DNA from: Streptomyces sp. HSG2
GTDB lineage: Bacteria > Actinomycetota > Actinomycetes > Streptomycetales > Streptomycetaceae
Direction: 5' to 3'
DNA length: 64,000 bases
NCBI RefSeq assembly: GCF_016598575.1
Contig: NZ_CP066801.1
Location: 5,126,501-5,190,500, forward strand
Positions 42,679-51,837 of the stretch are shown piece by piece (within the stretch, counting starts at the first letter, position 1; the number at the start of each line of letters is the position of its first letter). The position numbers and the translations under genes were made by a program. Below the pieces are notes generated by a model that saw nothing but the letters and a program-made list of their open reading frames with translations, did not search any database and was not told the DNA's origin.

Positions 42679-44160
42679 ATGCCGTCTTCGGCCACAGGCG
42701 CCGTCACCCCGGCGCCGCGCCACCGGCCGGGTCTCCTCCTGGCGCTGCTGGCGTTCGCCCAGCTGATCATCTCCATCGACTACAACATCGTGTACGTCGC
42801 CCTGCCCGAGATCGGCTCCGATCTCGGATTCTCCGCGCAGAACCTCCAGTGGGTGATCAGCGCCTACGCGGTCGCCTTCGGCGGGTTCCTTCTGCTCGGC
42901 GGACGCGCCTGCGACCTGTGGGGTCCGCGTCGGATGTTCATCCTCGGCTTGTCGCTGTACGGGGTCTCCTCCCTCGTCGGAGGGCTCGCCACGACACCCG
43001 AACTGCTCGTGGCCGCCCGCGCCGTCCAGGGCATCGGCGGCGCCTTCCTCTTCCCGGCCACCCTCACCCTGGTCTCCACCAAGTTCGCCGAGGGCCGCGA
43101 GCGCAACAGGGCCTTCGCCGTGTGGGGCACCGCCGGCGGGTCCGGGATGATCGTGGGCTCGCTGCTCGGCGGGGTGCTGACCGAGGCGCTGGGCTGGGAG
43201 TCGGTCTTCTTCGTCAACGTTCCCCTCGCGCTGCTCGCCATCGCGTGCGCCGTCCCGCTGATCGCCCCGGACGTCCTCGGCGACGTCCGACGCCGCTTCG
43301 ACCTGGCCGGTGCCCTCACCGCCACGATCGGAACCACCGCCGTCGTCTTCGCTCTCGTCCAGGGGCCCGAGTCGGGCTGGAGCTCCTCGACCGTCCTGGG
43401 ATCCCTCCTCGTCGGCGCGGTGTTGTTGGTGTCCTTCGTCGTCGTCGAGCAGCGCAGCAGTGACCCCCTGATGCCGCTCCGCCTGCTCCGCAACCGCAAC
43501 CTGAGCACCGGCAGCGCCGTCACCTTCCTCTACATGGCCACCTTCGGCACCCTGTTGTACTTCCTCACCGTCTACTTCCAGGTGGTGCGAGGCTACAGCG
43601 CCCTGGAGACCGGACTCGCGTTCCTGGTTCCGATGGTCGCCATCGCCGCCGGTGCGCAGACCGCGGGGAGGCTGGCCACCAGGTACGGCATCCGCGCCGT
43701 CATGATCGCCAGCCTGGTCGTGGGACTGGTCGGCACGGTGATCATGGGCCTGACCCTCGCCACGGACACCTCCTACCTGGCACTCGTCCCGGGCATGCTC
43801 GTGATGGGCGTAGGCCAGGGCGCCGGCTACACGCTGATGTTCGGGGCCGCCACCGTCGGGGTCGACCCGATGGAGCAGGGCATCGCCTCCGGCACCGCCT
43901 CCACCACCCAGCAGATCGGCGGGGCGGTCGGTCTCGCCGTCCTGGTGGCCGTGGCCAACTCCGGTCTGGAGGGCCTGGGCGGCGAGGCGCTCGTGGCGGC
44001 CACCACGGACGGACTGCGAACCGCGGTCTTCCTCGCCGCCGTCGGGATCGGACTGACCGTTCTGGTCTCCCTCGGTCTGTCCAAGCCCGAGAAGAAGATC
44101 GTGGACAGCTCCCCCCGGACCGCCCCGATCGCCGAAGACCGGGAGACGGTCGGAGCCTGA
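42679..44160 (+). CDS. MFS drug exporter, DHA2 type (14 TMS)
   Basis: A 493-residue membrane protein with about 14 hydrophobic segments, typical of DHA2 proton antiporters such as QacA/EmrB. Motif A-like GRACDLWGPRRMFILG follows TMS2, and motif C-like GTAGGSGMIVGSLLGG lies near TMS5. The N-terminus LLALLAFAQLIISIDYNIVYVALPEIG carries the acidic residue in TMS1 usual for this group. The ATG follows GGAAAGGCACAGAC. It probably exports the cluster product and gives self-resistance; a second, 12-TMS exporter gene follows. Confidence 0.92.
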   Translation: MPSSATGAVTPAPRHRPGLLLALLAFAQLIISIDYNIVYVALPEIGSDLGFSAQNLQWVISAYAVAFGGFLLLGGRACDLWGPRRMFILGLSLYGVSSLVGGLATTPELLVAARAVQGIGGAFLFPATLTLVSTKFAEGRERNRAFAVWGTAGGSGMIVGSLLGGVLTEALGWESVFFVNVPLALLAIACAVPLIAPDVLGDVRRRFDLAGALTATIGTTAVVFALVQGPESGWSSSTVLGSLLVGAVLLVSFVVVEQRSSDPLMPLRLLRNRNLSTGSAVTFLYMATFGTLLYFLTVYFQVVRGYSALETGLAFLVPMVAIAAGAQTAGRLATRYGIRAVMIASLVVGLVGTVIMGLTLATDTSYLALVPGMLVMGVGQGAGYTLMFGAATVGVDPMEQGIASGTASTTQQIGGAVGLAVLVAVANSGLEGLGGEALVAATTDGLRTAVFLAAVGIGLTVLVSLGLSKPEKKIVDSSPRTAPIAEDRETVGA

Positions 44161-44267
44161 GGTCTCCACCGAGCGTCCTCCAGCCCCGGGCACCGTCCGA
44201 GGTGGGGACTTGACGGATGACCCGCCGTCCGGTTGTCGAGCCCGTCACCCGGTCGGAGGATCACGTC

Positions 44268-45470
44268 ATGTCGAACTCAAGGGTCCTGGAGGCTCCGGGG
44301 AGGACCGCCCCGCTGGCCGCGACCGTGGTCACCGTGTCCCTCATGGGCGTGCTCGTGGTCGGGCAGATGTACGTGACCATCCCCCTGATGCCGCGGATCG
44401 CCGACGCCTGGAACGTGGACACCGCCTCGGCGGCGGTGTCCACCACCGCCTTCGCCCTGGCGCACGCCGTCGGCTCGCTCCTCAGCGGACCGCTGTCCGA
44501 CCGCTGGGGGCGACGCACCGTCATGGTCGGCAACGTCGTGGCCATGGCCGGCGTCACGGCCCTGGTGCCGCTCGCCTCCGACCTGGGCACCGGCGTCGTC
44601 CTGCGCTCCTTCCAAGGGCTGTTCGCCGGTTCCTTCATCCCGATGGCCTACGCCTACCTCCACGCCCGTGTCGCCGAGCGGAGCGTTCCCCTGGCCCTCA
44701 CCGTGGTGTCCGCCTGTATGGGCGCCACCGTGGTCGTCGGACAGGTCCAGGCACAGTTGCTGGAGGCGACGCTCGGCTGGACCTCGGTTTTCTGGGGTAC
44801 GGCGCCCCTGCTGTTGGCGGGTGCCGCGGTGACCTGGCGGGTGCTGCTGCCGGACCCGCCGCCCCCGCCCTCCGCGAACCGGACCGCCGTCCGACTCGAC
44901 GGCGTGCGCGGCGCGTTCACCGCCCGAGTGGTGCCGCTCTACCTGGCCATCCTGGTCGGTGCCGGGGCGCTCACCGCGCTCTACACCGGGGTCCAGCTCT
45001 ACGGACCGCCCGAGGTGGGGCGGGACGGCTCGGCCATGCTCGCCCTGCGTTCCGCGGCCCTGCCCGCCCTGCTCGTGGCCGTGCTGCTCGCCCCCGTCCT
45101 CGGGCGGTTCAGGGCCACGCGTCGCGCATACGGCGCCTTCGCCGTCACCCTCGTGGCGATGATCCCCGCCGCCGCCGGGGGAGACCGGGCGGTGCTCTTG
45201 GGAGCCGCCCTGTTCGTGTTCATGTTGGGGTTCTCCACCCTCGGCCCCGCCCTGATCCAGACCGTCGGCGGCCAAGCCGGCGCCGCCCAGACCACCGCCA
45301 TAGCCGTCTATGGCTTCACCCTGAACGTGGGAGCCGGAACCGGCGCCCAACTGGCTCCACTCTTCAGCGACTTCGGCTCCCTGGCCGGTGCCCTGGCCGC
45401 GGCACTCGCCGGTGCCGCCTGCTGCGTCCTCCTCTCGGCGCGCCACGGCAGGAGAGACCTGACGAACTAG
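44268..45470 (+). CDS. MFS exporter, DHA1 type (12 TMS)
   Basis: A 400-residue MFS protein with about 12 transmembrane segments. Motif A is GPLSDRWGRRTVMVGN near residues 62-78, and motif C-like VVSACMGATVVVGQVQAQ follows. The ATG at 44268 was preferred to the earlier ATG at 44217 because GGAGG lies eight bases upstream. Length and topology match chloramphenicol/bicyclomycin-type DHA1 transporters. It may serve a different intermediate or ion load than the neighbouring DHA2 pump. Substrate unknown. Confidence 0.9.
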   Translation: MSNSRVLEAPGRTAPLAATVVTVSLMGVLVVGQMYVTIPLMPRIADAWNVDTASAAVSTTAFALAHAVGSLLSGPLSDRWGRRTVMVGNVVAMAGVTALVPLASDLGTGVVLRSFQGLFAGSFIPMAYAYLHARVAERSVPLALTVVSACMGATVVVGQVQAQLLEATLGWTSVFWGTAPLLLAGAAVTWRVLLPDPPPPPSANRTAVRLDGVRGAFTARVVPLYLAILVGAGALTALYTGVQLYGPPEVGRDGSAMLALRSAALPALLVAVLLAPVLGRFRATRRAYGAFAVTLVAMIPAAAGGDRAVLLGAALFVFMLGFSTLGPALIQTVGGQAGAAQTTAIAVYGFTLNVGAGTGAQLAPLFSDFGSLAGALAAALAGAACCVLLSARHGRRDLTN

Positions 45471-45559
45471 GCGGGCACCCCGTTGTCGCGGGGTCGCCGC
45501 CCCCGCACGATGCGTCCGGACCCCATACCCGCGACCTCCGTCTCTCAGGGAGCCCCACC

Positions 45560-46186
45560 ATGACCAACGTCGCCGTCATCTACTACTCCTCCACGGGATC
45601 GACCCACCGCCTGGCCGTTGCAGCCGCGGAGGCGGCCCACGAGCAGGGCGCCGAGGTCCGACTCCGCAAGGTCGCCGAGTTCGCCGCCACCGGGAGGGCG
45701 GGAGCGAGCGAGCACGCCGCCGCGACCGCGGACATCCCCGAGGCGACCCTGGAAGACCTGGAGTGGGCGGACGCCGTCCTGCTGGGCTCGCCGGTGCACT
45801 TCGGCCTGGCCGCCCCCCAACTCATGCGGTTCATCAACACCACGTCGACGCTGTCCATCCCCGGCAGGCTCCTGGCCAAGGCGGTCTCCGCCTTCGCCTC
45901 GGGATCAGCGGAGCACGGGGGCCAGGTGACCACCATCCTCGCCCTGCACAACGCGATCTGCCACTGGGGTTCCGTCATCGTCGCGACCGGGTCCACCGAC
46001 CCCGTCCTCTACGAGAAGGACAACGGCAACCCCTACGGCGCCGGAACCGTCGCCGGCGACCGACCCGGGTTCGTCCACGAGGCGAACACTCGTGCCATCG
46101 CCTACCAGACCCGACGCACGATCGAGGTCGCCGCCGCCCTGACCACCTCCGCGACCGTGCCCGTGCCGGCCACAGTGGCCCATTGA
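45560..46186 (+). CDS. WrbA-like NAD(P)H:quinone oxidoreductase (first copy)
   Basis: A 208-residue flavodoxin-fold enzyme. The N-terminal FMN phosphate loop VIYYSSTGSTHRLA at residues 6-19 and ATLEDLEWADAVLLGSPVHFG are typical of WrbA. HNAICHWGSVIVATG and GNPYGAGTVAGDRPGF complete the flavin site. WrbA enzymes reduce quinones by two electrons. In this cluster it could reduce a quinone or diazoquinone intermediate or protect against redox cycling. The ATG follows CAGGGAGCCCCACC. A paralogue lies at 46747-47394 with the SnoaL-like gene between, hinting at duplication. Confidence 0.9.
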   Translation: MTNVAVIYYSSTGSTHRLAVAAAEAAHEQGAEVRLRKVAEFAATGRAGASEHAAATADIPEATLEDLEWADAVLLGSPVHFGLAAPQLMRFINTTSTLSIPGRLLAKAVSAFASGSAEHGGQVTTILALHNAICHWGSVIVATGSTDPVLYEKDNGNPYGAGTVAGDRPGFVHEANTRAIAYQTRRTIEVAAALTTSATVPVPATVAH

Positions 46187-46236
46187 CCAGAGCCGGCGAC
46201 CGTCTCCCCACTCCCACCTCACACTCAGGAGCCAGC

Positions 46237-46614
46237 ATGGCCGTCAGCGATCCCGCGCAGCTTCCGAAGGCCTTCGTCGAGGCGTTCAACGACCGGGACC
46301 TGGGCTCGATCGACCGGCTCTTCGAGCCCGACGCTGTCCGGGTCCTCACCCCCGGAGTGGTCGTCACGGGCGACAGACGCCGGCAGGCCACCAGCGACTT
46401 CCTCGCCCTGGGCCTCCCCATCGACATATCGGTCCGGCACGTCTACGTCCACGACGACATCGCCTTGATCGTCGGAGACTTCCTGATCGACGGCGTCGGG
46501 CCCGACGGCGAGCCGGTGCACGTCGAGGGCACCGCCACCGACGTCGCCCGCCGCGGAGCCGACGGCCTCTGGCGCTACGCGATCGACAACCCGCCGGGCG
46601 TCGAGCGCGGTTGA
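46237..46614 (+). CDS. SnoaL-like/DUF4440-type NTF2-fold protein
   Basis: A 125-residue NTF2-like protein. AFVEAFNDRDLGSIDRLFEP and the strand pattern IALIVGDFLIDGV, then TATDVARRGADGLWRYAIDN, fit the DUF4440/SgcJ group. The fold serves as a small-molecule pocket: cyclases, isomerases, or binding proteins. No catalytic set is certain. The ATG follows CAGGAGCCAGC. It lies between the two WrbA-like genes, so an accessory role around the same redox step is a reasonable guess. Confidence 0.78.
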   Translation: MAVSDPAQLPKAFVEAFNDRDLGSIDRLFEPDAVRVLTPGVVVTGDRRRQATSDFLALGLPIDISVRHVYVHDDIALIVGDFLIDGVGPDGEPVHVEGTATDVARRGADGLWRYAIDNPPGVERG

Positions 46615-46746
46615 CCTGACGGATTCCCCGAGTCCGGCCGGCGGAGCGAAGATTCCGCGACCAGGGTGTGTCGGAAAGCCCCCGCTCGCCCGCGGCCGGA
46701 CCGGGCCGGTCCGCCGCGCACGCCCCCACAGAGGAGCACGAGGTTC

Positions 46747-47394
46747 ATGACCAAGGTCGCCATTGTCTACTACTCGGCAACCGGAAACATTCACAAGATG
46801 GCGGTCGCCGCGGCGGAGGCGGCCGAGAAGGCCGGTGCCGAGGTCCGTCTCCGCCGGGTCGCCGAGATCACCGACGAGCCCCTCGCACCCAACTACACCG
46901 AGTGGTCCGACGCCAACGCCGAGCACGTCCGCGCCAGTAGGGACGTCGAAGTGGCCTCGATCGACGATCTGGACTGGGCCGACGCCGTGGTCTGGGGCAC
47001 GCCCGGCCGGTACGGCCTGCCGGCGGGGCCGCTCAAGCACTTCATCGACCAGACCTTCGAGCTGCACGCCCGCCGCGGCCTCGTGAACAAGGCCATGTCC
47101 GCCTTCACGTCGACGGGCACGCAGCACGGAGGACAGGAGTCCACCGTGCTGGCCCTCAGCAACGTCTTCTACCACTGGGGAGCCGTCATCGTGCCCCCGG
47201 GCGTCACCGACGACATCCTGTTGGCACCGAGCAACGGAAATCCCTACGGCGTGAGCGCCACCTCGGGACTCCAGGCCATCCCGGGCCACCTCGCGCAGAA
47301 CGTCACCGACGACAACCTCGCCGCCGTCGGTTACCAGACCCTGCGGACCCTCGAAGTGGCCGCCGCCCTGCGCAAGGGGCTCCCCGGGGCATAG
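46747..47394 (+). CDS. WrbA-like NAD(P)H:quinone oxidoreductase (second copy)
   Basis: A 215-residue flavodoxin-fold enzyme paralogous to the product of 45560-46186. It has VAIVYYSATGNIHKMAVAAA for FMN phosphate, SIDDLDWADAVVWGTPGRYG, FTSTGTQHGGQESTVLALSN and GNPYGVSATSG. This copy keeps the TPxRYG and THGGQE-like features of classical WrbA, while the first copy deviates (SPVHFG, SAEHGGQ), so the two may have split functions. It should reduce quinones with NAD(P)H. It is upstream of the first CreM-like ligase gene. Confidence 0.9.
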   Translation: MTKVAIVYYSATGNIHKMAVAAAEAAEKAGAEVRLRRVAEITDEPLAPNYTEWSDANAEHVRASRDVEVASIDDLDWADAVVWGTPGRYGLPAGPLKHFIDQTFELHARRGLVNKAMSAFTSTGTQHGGQESTVLALSNVFYHWGAVIVPPGVTDDILLAPSNGNPYGVSATSGLQAIPGHLAQNVTDDNLAAVGYQTLRTLEVAAALRKGLPGA

Positions 47395-47583
47395 GTCGAT
47401 CGATCGTCCCGCGAGGGCCGGATCGCCACCCGGGCGGCCCGGCCCTCCGTCGCGTCCGCCGGACACGAGCCGAGCTGACGCAAAAGCCGACCACCACTTT
47501 CTCCCCCCAACCGACCGTGACAATTTCGTCCGAGGTGATAGCCCAGATCCCGGTCCCGTTCCCTGATGGGGGGAGAGCAGACG

Positions 47584-49203
47584 ATGTTCACAGTGCCACC
47601 GAGCAAGAAGTTCCTCTACCTGGGGGTGATGTCCCAGCGTGCCGCGGTGCGGCACGCCGACACCCCGATCACCCTCGACCACGACATGCACGCCTTTCCG
47701 CGAACCGGTCGAAAACTGACGGTGAGGGAGTTCGCGGACCACGTCTCCGAGACCGCGAACCGACTGTGGGCGGCCGGCGTACGCCCCACCGAGCACGTCG
47801 CCATCCACAAGACGTCCAACTTCGACATCACCGTCCTGGCCTGCGCCGCGGCGCGCGTGGGAGCGGTCCCGGCGATGCTCTCGCCGCACCTGGACGGACC
47901 CACCGTCGACGAGCTGCTGCGACGGCTGCAAGGCCCCACACTCCTCACCGACGAGGCCAAGCTGACCGGCGACCTGGCCGACGTGGATCTCGGGAGTTCG
48001 ACGAGCCGCGTCCTGACGGTCGCCGGATCCGGTCCGGGCGCCATCCCGCTCTCCCGGTTCGCGGGCGCGCCTGAACGCCGCCCGGTGATGCTGGCACCGG
48101 ACGAACCGGCCCTCATGACACACACCTCCGGCACGACCGGGATTCCCAAACTGGTCGTCCACTCCGCTCGCTCGCTCGGTGCCCGGGGGAACTGGCAGAA
48201 CAAGGTCGCCGGATTCATCCGCAAGCGCGAAACCGTGGCCATGCACGTCTCCTATGTGCATTCGCGCATGTATCTCGGACTCGCCGTCCTCCAGTTCCGC
48301 GGAATGCCCATGGTATTCATGGACGACGCCTCCCCGAAACACGTCGCCGACGTCCTGGTCCGGCACCGCCCCGGTGTCCTGGAGACCCACCCCAACTCGT
48401 TCCTCGAATGGGAGGCGATGCTCGACGACCCGCGCCGCCCGATATCCAACGTCAAGTACTTCAACAGCACCTTCGACGCCATCCACCCCAGCACCATGCA
48501 CAAGTTCCTGCACGCCACCGACCGCGACCATCCCGTCTTCCTTCAGGTCTACGGACAGAGCGAGTGCGGACCGCTGGCCGCGCGCACCTACCGCCGACGC
48601 AACGCCCTCAAGGCCGACGGACGGTGCCAGGGCTACCCCACGCCGGGGATGACCAAGTACCGGCTGGTGAGCAGAGACGGCAAGCCGCCGACAAAGGAGT
48701 CCCCCGGCTACATCGACGTGTCGACCGCGGGCCGCGCCCTGACCTACCACGGGGAGGCGGAACGGTTCGACAAGCAGGTGATCGGCGAATGGTGGCGAGG
48801 AGGCGATGTCGGCTATCGGACCAAGTGGGGGTGCCTGCATCTGCTGGACCGGGAAGTCGACGTCATCCCCGGCATCGACTCCACCCTGGAGGTGGAGGAC
48901 GCGGTCCTGAACAGACTCGAGGAACTCACCGAACTCGTCGTCGTCCCGGGCCCCGACGGCCGCGCAGTCCCTGTGGTGTGCACGCGCGACGACAAACCCC
49001 TCGACCCGACGCGATGGGCCGTCGCCGTCGCCGACCAACCACCACTGGCCGAGCCGCTCCACCGGACCCTCGCCGAACTCCCGCGCACCGCGACGGCGAA
49101 GATCAAACGACTGGAACTCGCCGGTCTGCTCGCCGTGTCCGCCCCCACCGGGGGCGAGCACGAAGGCCCCTCCGAGGCCCCCGACGACCCGCCCTCCCTC
49201 TGA
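47584..49203 (+). CDS. CreM-like adenylate-forming enzyme (candidate diazotising ligase 1)
   Basis: A 539-residue adenylate-forming enzyme. The AMP loop THTSGTTGIPKLV lies near residue 180, YGQSECGPLAART near 325, GGDVGYRTKWGCLHLLDREVD carries the AMP-ribose Asp, and the C-terminal TAKIKRLEL has the catalytic Lys. It is paralogous to the ligase at 54080-55645; both share KT/KS-NFDI, VSYVHSRM, TFDAIHP and LHLLDREVD segments. The neighbouring CreE/CreD pair makes nitrite. CreM, AvaA6 and CmaA6 are known members of this fold that use ATP to join nitrite to an aryl amine, giving a diazo group. The assignment rests on fold plus context; a plain aryl-CoA ligase is the alternative. ATG at 47584 follows GGGGGGAGAGCAGACG. 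Confidence 0.75.
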   Translation: MFTVPPSKKFLYLGVMSQRAAVRHADTPITLDHDMHAFPRTGRKLTVREFADHVSETANRLWAAGVRPTEHVAIHKTSNFDITVLACAAARVGAVPAMLSPHLDGPTVDELLRRLQGPTLLTDEAKLTGDLADVDLGSSTSRVLTVAGSGPGAIPLSRFAGAPERRPVMLAPDEPALMTHTSGTTGIPKLVVHSARSLGARGNWQNKVAGFIRKRETVAMHVSYVHSRMYLGLAVLQFRGMPMVFMDDASPKHVADVLVRHRPGVLETHPNSFLEWEAMLDDPRRPISNVKYFNSTFDAIHPSTMHKFLHATDRDHPVFLQVYGQSECGPLAARTYRRRNALKADGRCQGYPTPGMTKYRLVSRDGKPPTKESPGYIDVSTAGRALTYHGEAERFDKQVIGEWWRGGDVGYRTKWGCLHLLDREVDVIPGIDSTLEVEDAVLNRLEELTELVVVPGPDGRAVPVVCTRDDKPLDPTRWAVAVADQPPLAEPLHRTLAELPRTATAKIKRLELAGLLAVSAPTGGEHEGPSEAPDDPPSL

Positions 49204-49533
49204 GGAAGGCACCGGGGGCCGGCCCCGCGCGCCGCCCCGATGCGCAGCCACGCACACGCCCCGGGCCGAGCGACCGCCGCTTCGCCTCCGGCCCGGGTGA
49301 CGGTGCGCCGCGGAACGGCGAGACACCCCGGTGAAACGTCCCCCAGCACCGTCGAGGTCCGGTGCGCCCACCCCGCACGAGGGGGGCGCACCGGACCTTC
49401 GCCGTGCCGCCGACATCCCGAGAACAGGGCCGACTCATCGAAATACTCGATGGCGCTTGGCCGTTCGCCCCCGACTTTGCTGCACTGTCCGTCGAGAAGG
49501 CGACCCGCCGTGAAGTGACGAATGGGGACTCAC
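49204..49533. other. Intergenic region with terminator
   Basis: No gene is supported in these 330 bp. The hairpin at 49355-49398 ends the upstream transcript; the right end should hold the FMN reductase promoter. Confidence 0.5.
49355..49398 (+). terminator. Terminator hairpin after the CreM-like gene
   Basis: AGGTCCGGTGCGCCC and its exact inverted copy form a 15-bp stem with a 14-base loop, 150 bp past the ligase stop. Confidence 0.65.
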
Positions 49534-50118
49534 ATGTCGAACGAACGCATCCGAGTGGCCGTGATCCTGGCGAGTGTCCGGAAGGGACGCTTCGGCCCGA
49601 CGATCGCCGACTGGTTCGTCGGCACCGCCGAGCAGCGGGAGGACATCGAGACGGACACGATCGACCTCGCCGACTTTCCCCTGCCGACGGCCCTCACCGA
49701 CGAGCCGACGCCCGAGGTCGCCGAGATCCATCGCGCGCTCTCCGCCCGCCTCGACGCCGCCGACGGCTTCGTCGTCGTGACGCCGGAGTACAACCACAGC
49801 TTCCCGGCGTCGCTGAAGGTGGTGGCGGACTGGACCCAGATGGAATGGCACGCCAAGCCCGTCGGTTTCGTCGGCTACGGCGGCCTGGCCGGAGGTCTGC
49901 GGGCGGTTCAGCAACTGAAGCACATCTTCACCGAGTTGCACGCGGTTCCGGTGCGCGACGCCGTCAGTTTTCACGGTCCCTGGGGCCAGTTCGACGAGAC
50001 CGGTGCGCTGATCGACCCGACCGACGCCGAAGCGGCGGCGAAGGTGCTGTGGGACAAGCTCGGGTGGTGGGCGATGGCGACCAAGGAGGCCAAGGCCCGA
50101 CGCCCCTACGACAACTGA
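49534..50118 (+). CDS. NADPH-dependent FMN reductase
   Basis: A 194-residue flavodoxin-like NAD(P)H:FMN oxidoreductase. It has VILASVRKGRFGPTIADWFV for the flavin phosphate, VVVTPEYNHSFPASLKVVAD and KPVGFVGYGGLAGGLRAV. It can supply reduced flavin or reduce azo, nitro, diazo or quinone groups directly. The ATG at 49534 was preferred to the one at 49522, though spacing from GGGGAC is only fair. It is the last plus-strand cluster gene and is convergent with the creD gene. Confidence 0.9.
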   Translation: MSNERIRVAVILASVRKGRFGPTIADWFVGTAEQREDIETDTIDLADFPLPTALTDEPTPEVAEIHRALSARLDAADGFVVVTPEYNHSFPASLKVVADWTQMEWHAKPVGFVGYGGLAGGLRAVQQLKHIFTELHAVPVRDAVSFHGPWGQFDETGALIDPTDAEAAAKVLWDKLGWWAMATKEAKARRPYDN

Positions 50119-50343
50119 GGACTCGCGACACTCGCGCCCGCACATCCCGGACCGCGGCGCCCGCCCCGTGCGTGGTCCCCGCCGGGCACGCCCGGCGCCG
50201 GCCGACCCACGGTCGCTCTCGTGCCGGCCGCGGGTCCGGTGCTCGCGACGTGACGCCGCGCCGGCCGGGGAGGCCCGGCCGACACGTGTGGAGCCCTCGC
50301 AGACGCGACGATCGGGTGCGAGGGTCGGTGCGTCCGACCGGGG

Positions 50344-51837
50344 TCAGCCACGCAGCGAGCGCTCCACGAGAGCGGAGGCGGCCCCCGTGTACCCCGTCGG
50401 ATCGCACAGGGCGACGAGTTCGTCCACCGTGCCCTCCGGTAGATCCGCCACATCCGGCAGCGACCGGATCACCTCGCCCAGGCCCCGGCCTTCGCGGTGG
50501 ACCCTCGCGGAGGCCTCGGCCAGCAGAGACCTGGCCCGCTCCCGGCCGACCAGCGGGGAGAGCGCGGCGGCGACCCGCTCCGACACCACCTGGCTCGCTG
50601 TCAGACGGAGGTTCTCGCGCATCCGCCCGGGACGGACCTCCAGACCGGACAGGAGCTCGACCGCCGTGTGGGCGGCACCGCCCGTCAGTCGCAGGCACTC
50701 GCGCAACAGATTCCACTCGGCGTGCCACACACCCGCCGAGCGTTCGTCCTCGGAGACCAGACACTGCGTCAGGGCCGCTGTCAGGGCGGGTACCTGAAGG
50801 GCCGAGCTGCGCACCAGGGTCGCCAGGACGGGGTTGCGTTTGTGAGGCATCGCCGAGGATCCACCGCGCCCCGCGCCTCCGGGCTCGGCCACCTCGCCGA
50901 CCTCGGTTCTGGCGAGGGACTGCACATCGACCGCCGTCTTCCCGAGGGCTCCGGCGGTGAACCCGAGGACGGCGCCCAGGTCGGCCATCGGTGTGCGCAG
51001 GGCGTGCCACGGCAGCGGCGCGGCGGTCAGGCCCGTCTCCGCGGCGAAGGCGGCGATCAGGCGATCCACGTATTCGCCCGTTCGGGGTCTGTGCCCCCCC
51101 GCGCCGATCGTCGCGTACTCCAGATAGCCGGCGAGTGTGCCAGCCGCCCCGCCCAGGGACACGGGCAGGCCGGACGACAGCACCCGCGACAGGCGTCGCT
51201 CCGCGTCCAACAGCAGTCGGCGCCAACCCGCCGCCCGCAGACCGAAGGTCGTGGGCACGGCGTGCAGCCCCAGCGTGCGGGCGACCGCCGGGGTGTCCCG
51301 ATGGGTGGCGGCCAGCGTGCCCGCCGCGTCGGCGGCGGCCCTCACGTCGGCGCGGATGATCTCCAGCGCCCGGGCGGCGATCAGCATGGCACCCGTGTCG
51401 AGGATGTCCTGGCTCGTCGAGCCGCGGTGGACGTACTCGGCAGCCGCCGGGTCCTCGGCCGCCACCACGGCGGTCAATGCCCGCACCAGTCCCACCACCG
51501 GGTTGGCCGTCTCCCGAGCGGCGACCGCCAGGGCGCGAAGGTCGAACCGTTCCGCACGGGCCGAGGCCGTGATGACCTCCGCCGCGTGGCGGGGCAGCGT
51601 GCCCAGCGTCGCCTGCGCGCGTGCCAGTCCCGCCTCGGCGTCCAGCATGGCCCGCAGCCACGCCGCGTCGCACACCGCCGCCTCCACCGGCGTTCCGGCC
51701 CGTACCGGGGAGAGCAGTCCCGCGTCGGTCAGGCTCGACACCGCGCCGGAGTGCTCCACGGTGGCCGATTCGAGGACGCCGGACCGCTCCGGTCCGACAC
51801 CTCGGGCCTCATCGGCCGTCGGAGGGCTGGTCGTCAC
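50344..51837 (-). CDS. creD: Nitrosuccinate lyase (CreD-type)
   Basis: A 497-residue fumarase/aspartase-superfamily lyase. Conserved blocks are ETANPVVGLVRAL, HRGSTSQDILDTG near residue 140, and the signature GSSAMPHKRNP near 325-335, the mobile loop with the catalytic Ser. Members include adenylosuccinate lyase, carboxymuconate cycloisomerase and CreD. The GTG start overlaps the stop of the CreE-type gene (GTGA), the pairing seen in nitrous acid pathways, so it should split nitrosuccinate to fumarate and nitrite. The N-terminal ~35 residues precede the fold and are poorly conserved, and the true start could be internal. A paralogue is truncated at the window's left edge. Confidence 0.9.
   Translation of the reverse strand: MTTSPPTADEARGVGPERSGVLESATVEHSGAVSSLTDAGLLSPVRAGTPVEAAVCDAAWLRAMLDAEAGLARAQATLGTLPRHAAEVITASARAERFDLRALAVAARETANPVVGLVRALTAVVAAEDPAAAEYVHRGSTSQDILDTGAMLIAARALEIIRADVRAAADAAGTLAATHRDTPAVARTLGLHAVPTTFGLRAAGWRRLLLDAERRLSRVLSSGLPVSLGGAAGTLAGYLEYATIGAGGHRPRTGEYVDRLIAAFAAETGLTAAPLPWHALRTPMADLGAVLGFTAGALGKTAVDVQSLARTEVGEVAEPGGAGRGGSSAMPHKRNPVLATLVRSSALQVPALTAALTQCLVSEDERSAGVWHAEWNLLRECLRLTGGAAHTAVELLSGLEVRPGRMRENLRLTASQVVSERVAAALSPLVGRERARSLLAEASARVHREGRGLGEVIRSLPDVADLPEGTVDELVALCDPTGYTGAASALVERSLRG

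Noticed and set aside
42328..44193. Minus-strand 621-residue ORF
   Set aside because: Gly/Asp/Glu/His-rich antisense shadow of the MFS exporter.
46225..49416. A 1063-residue minus-strand ORF
   Set aside because: It is antisense to the WrbA-like and CreM-like genes, which have clear motifs and start sites. High GC makes such shadows long.
50344..51837. Adenylosuccinate or argininosuccinate lyase of primary metabolism
   Set aside because: Overlap with the CreE-type gene and a paralogue in a second cluster favour nitrosuccinate lyase; purine or arginine neighbours are absent.
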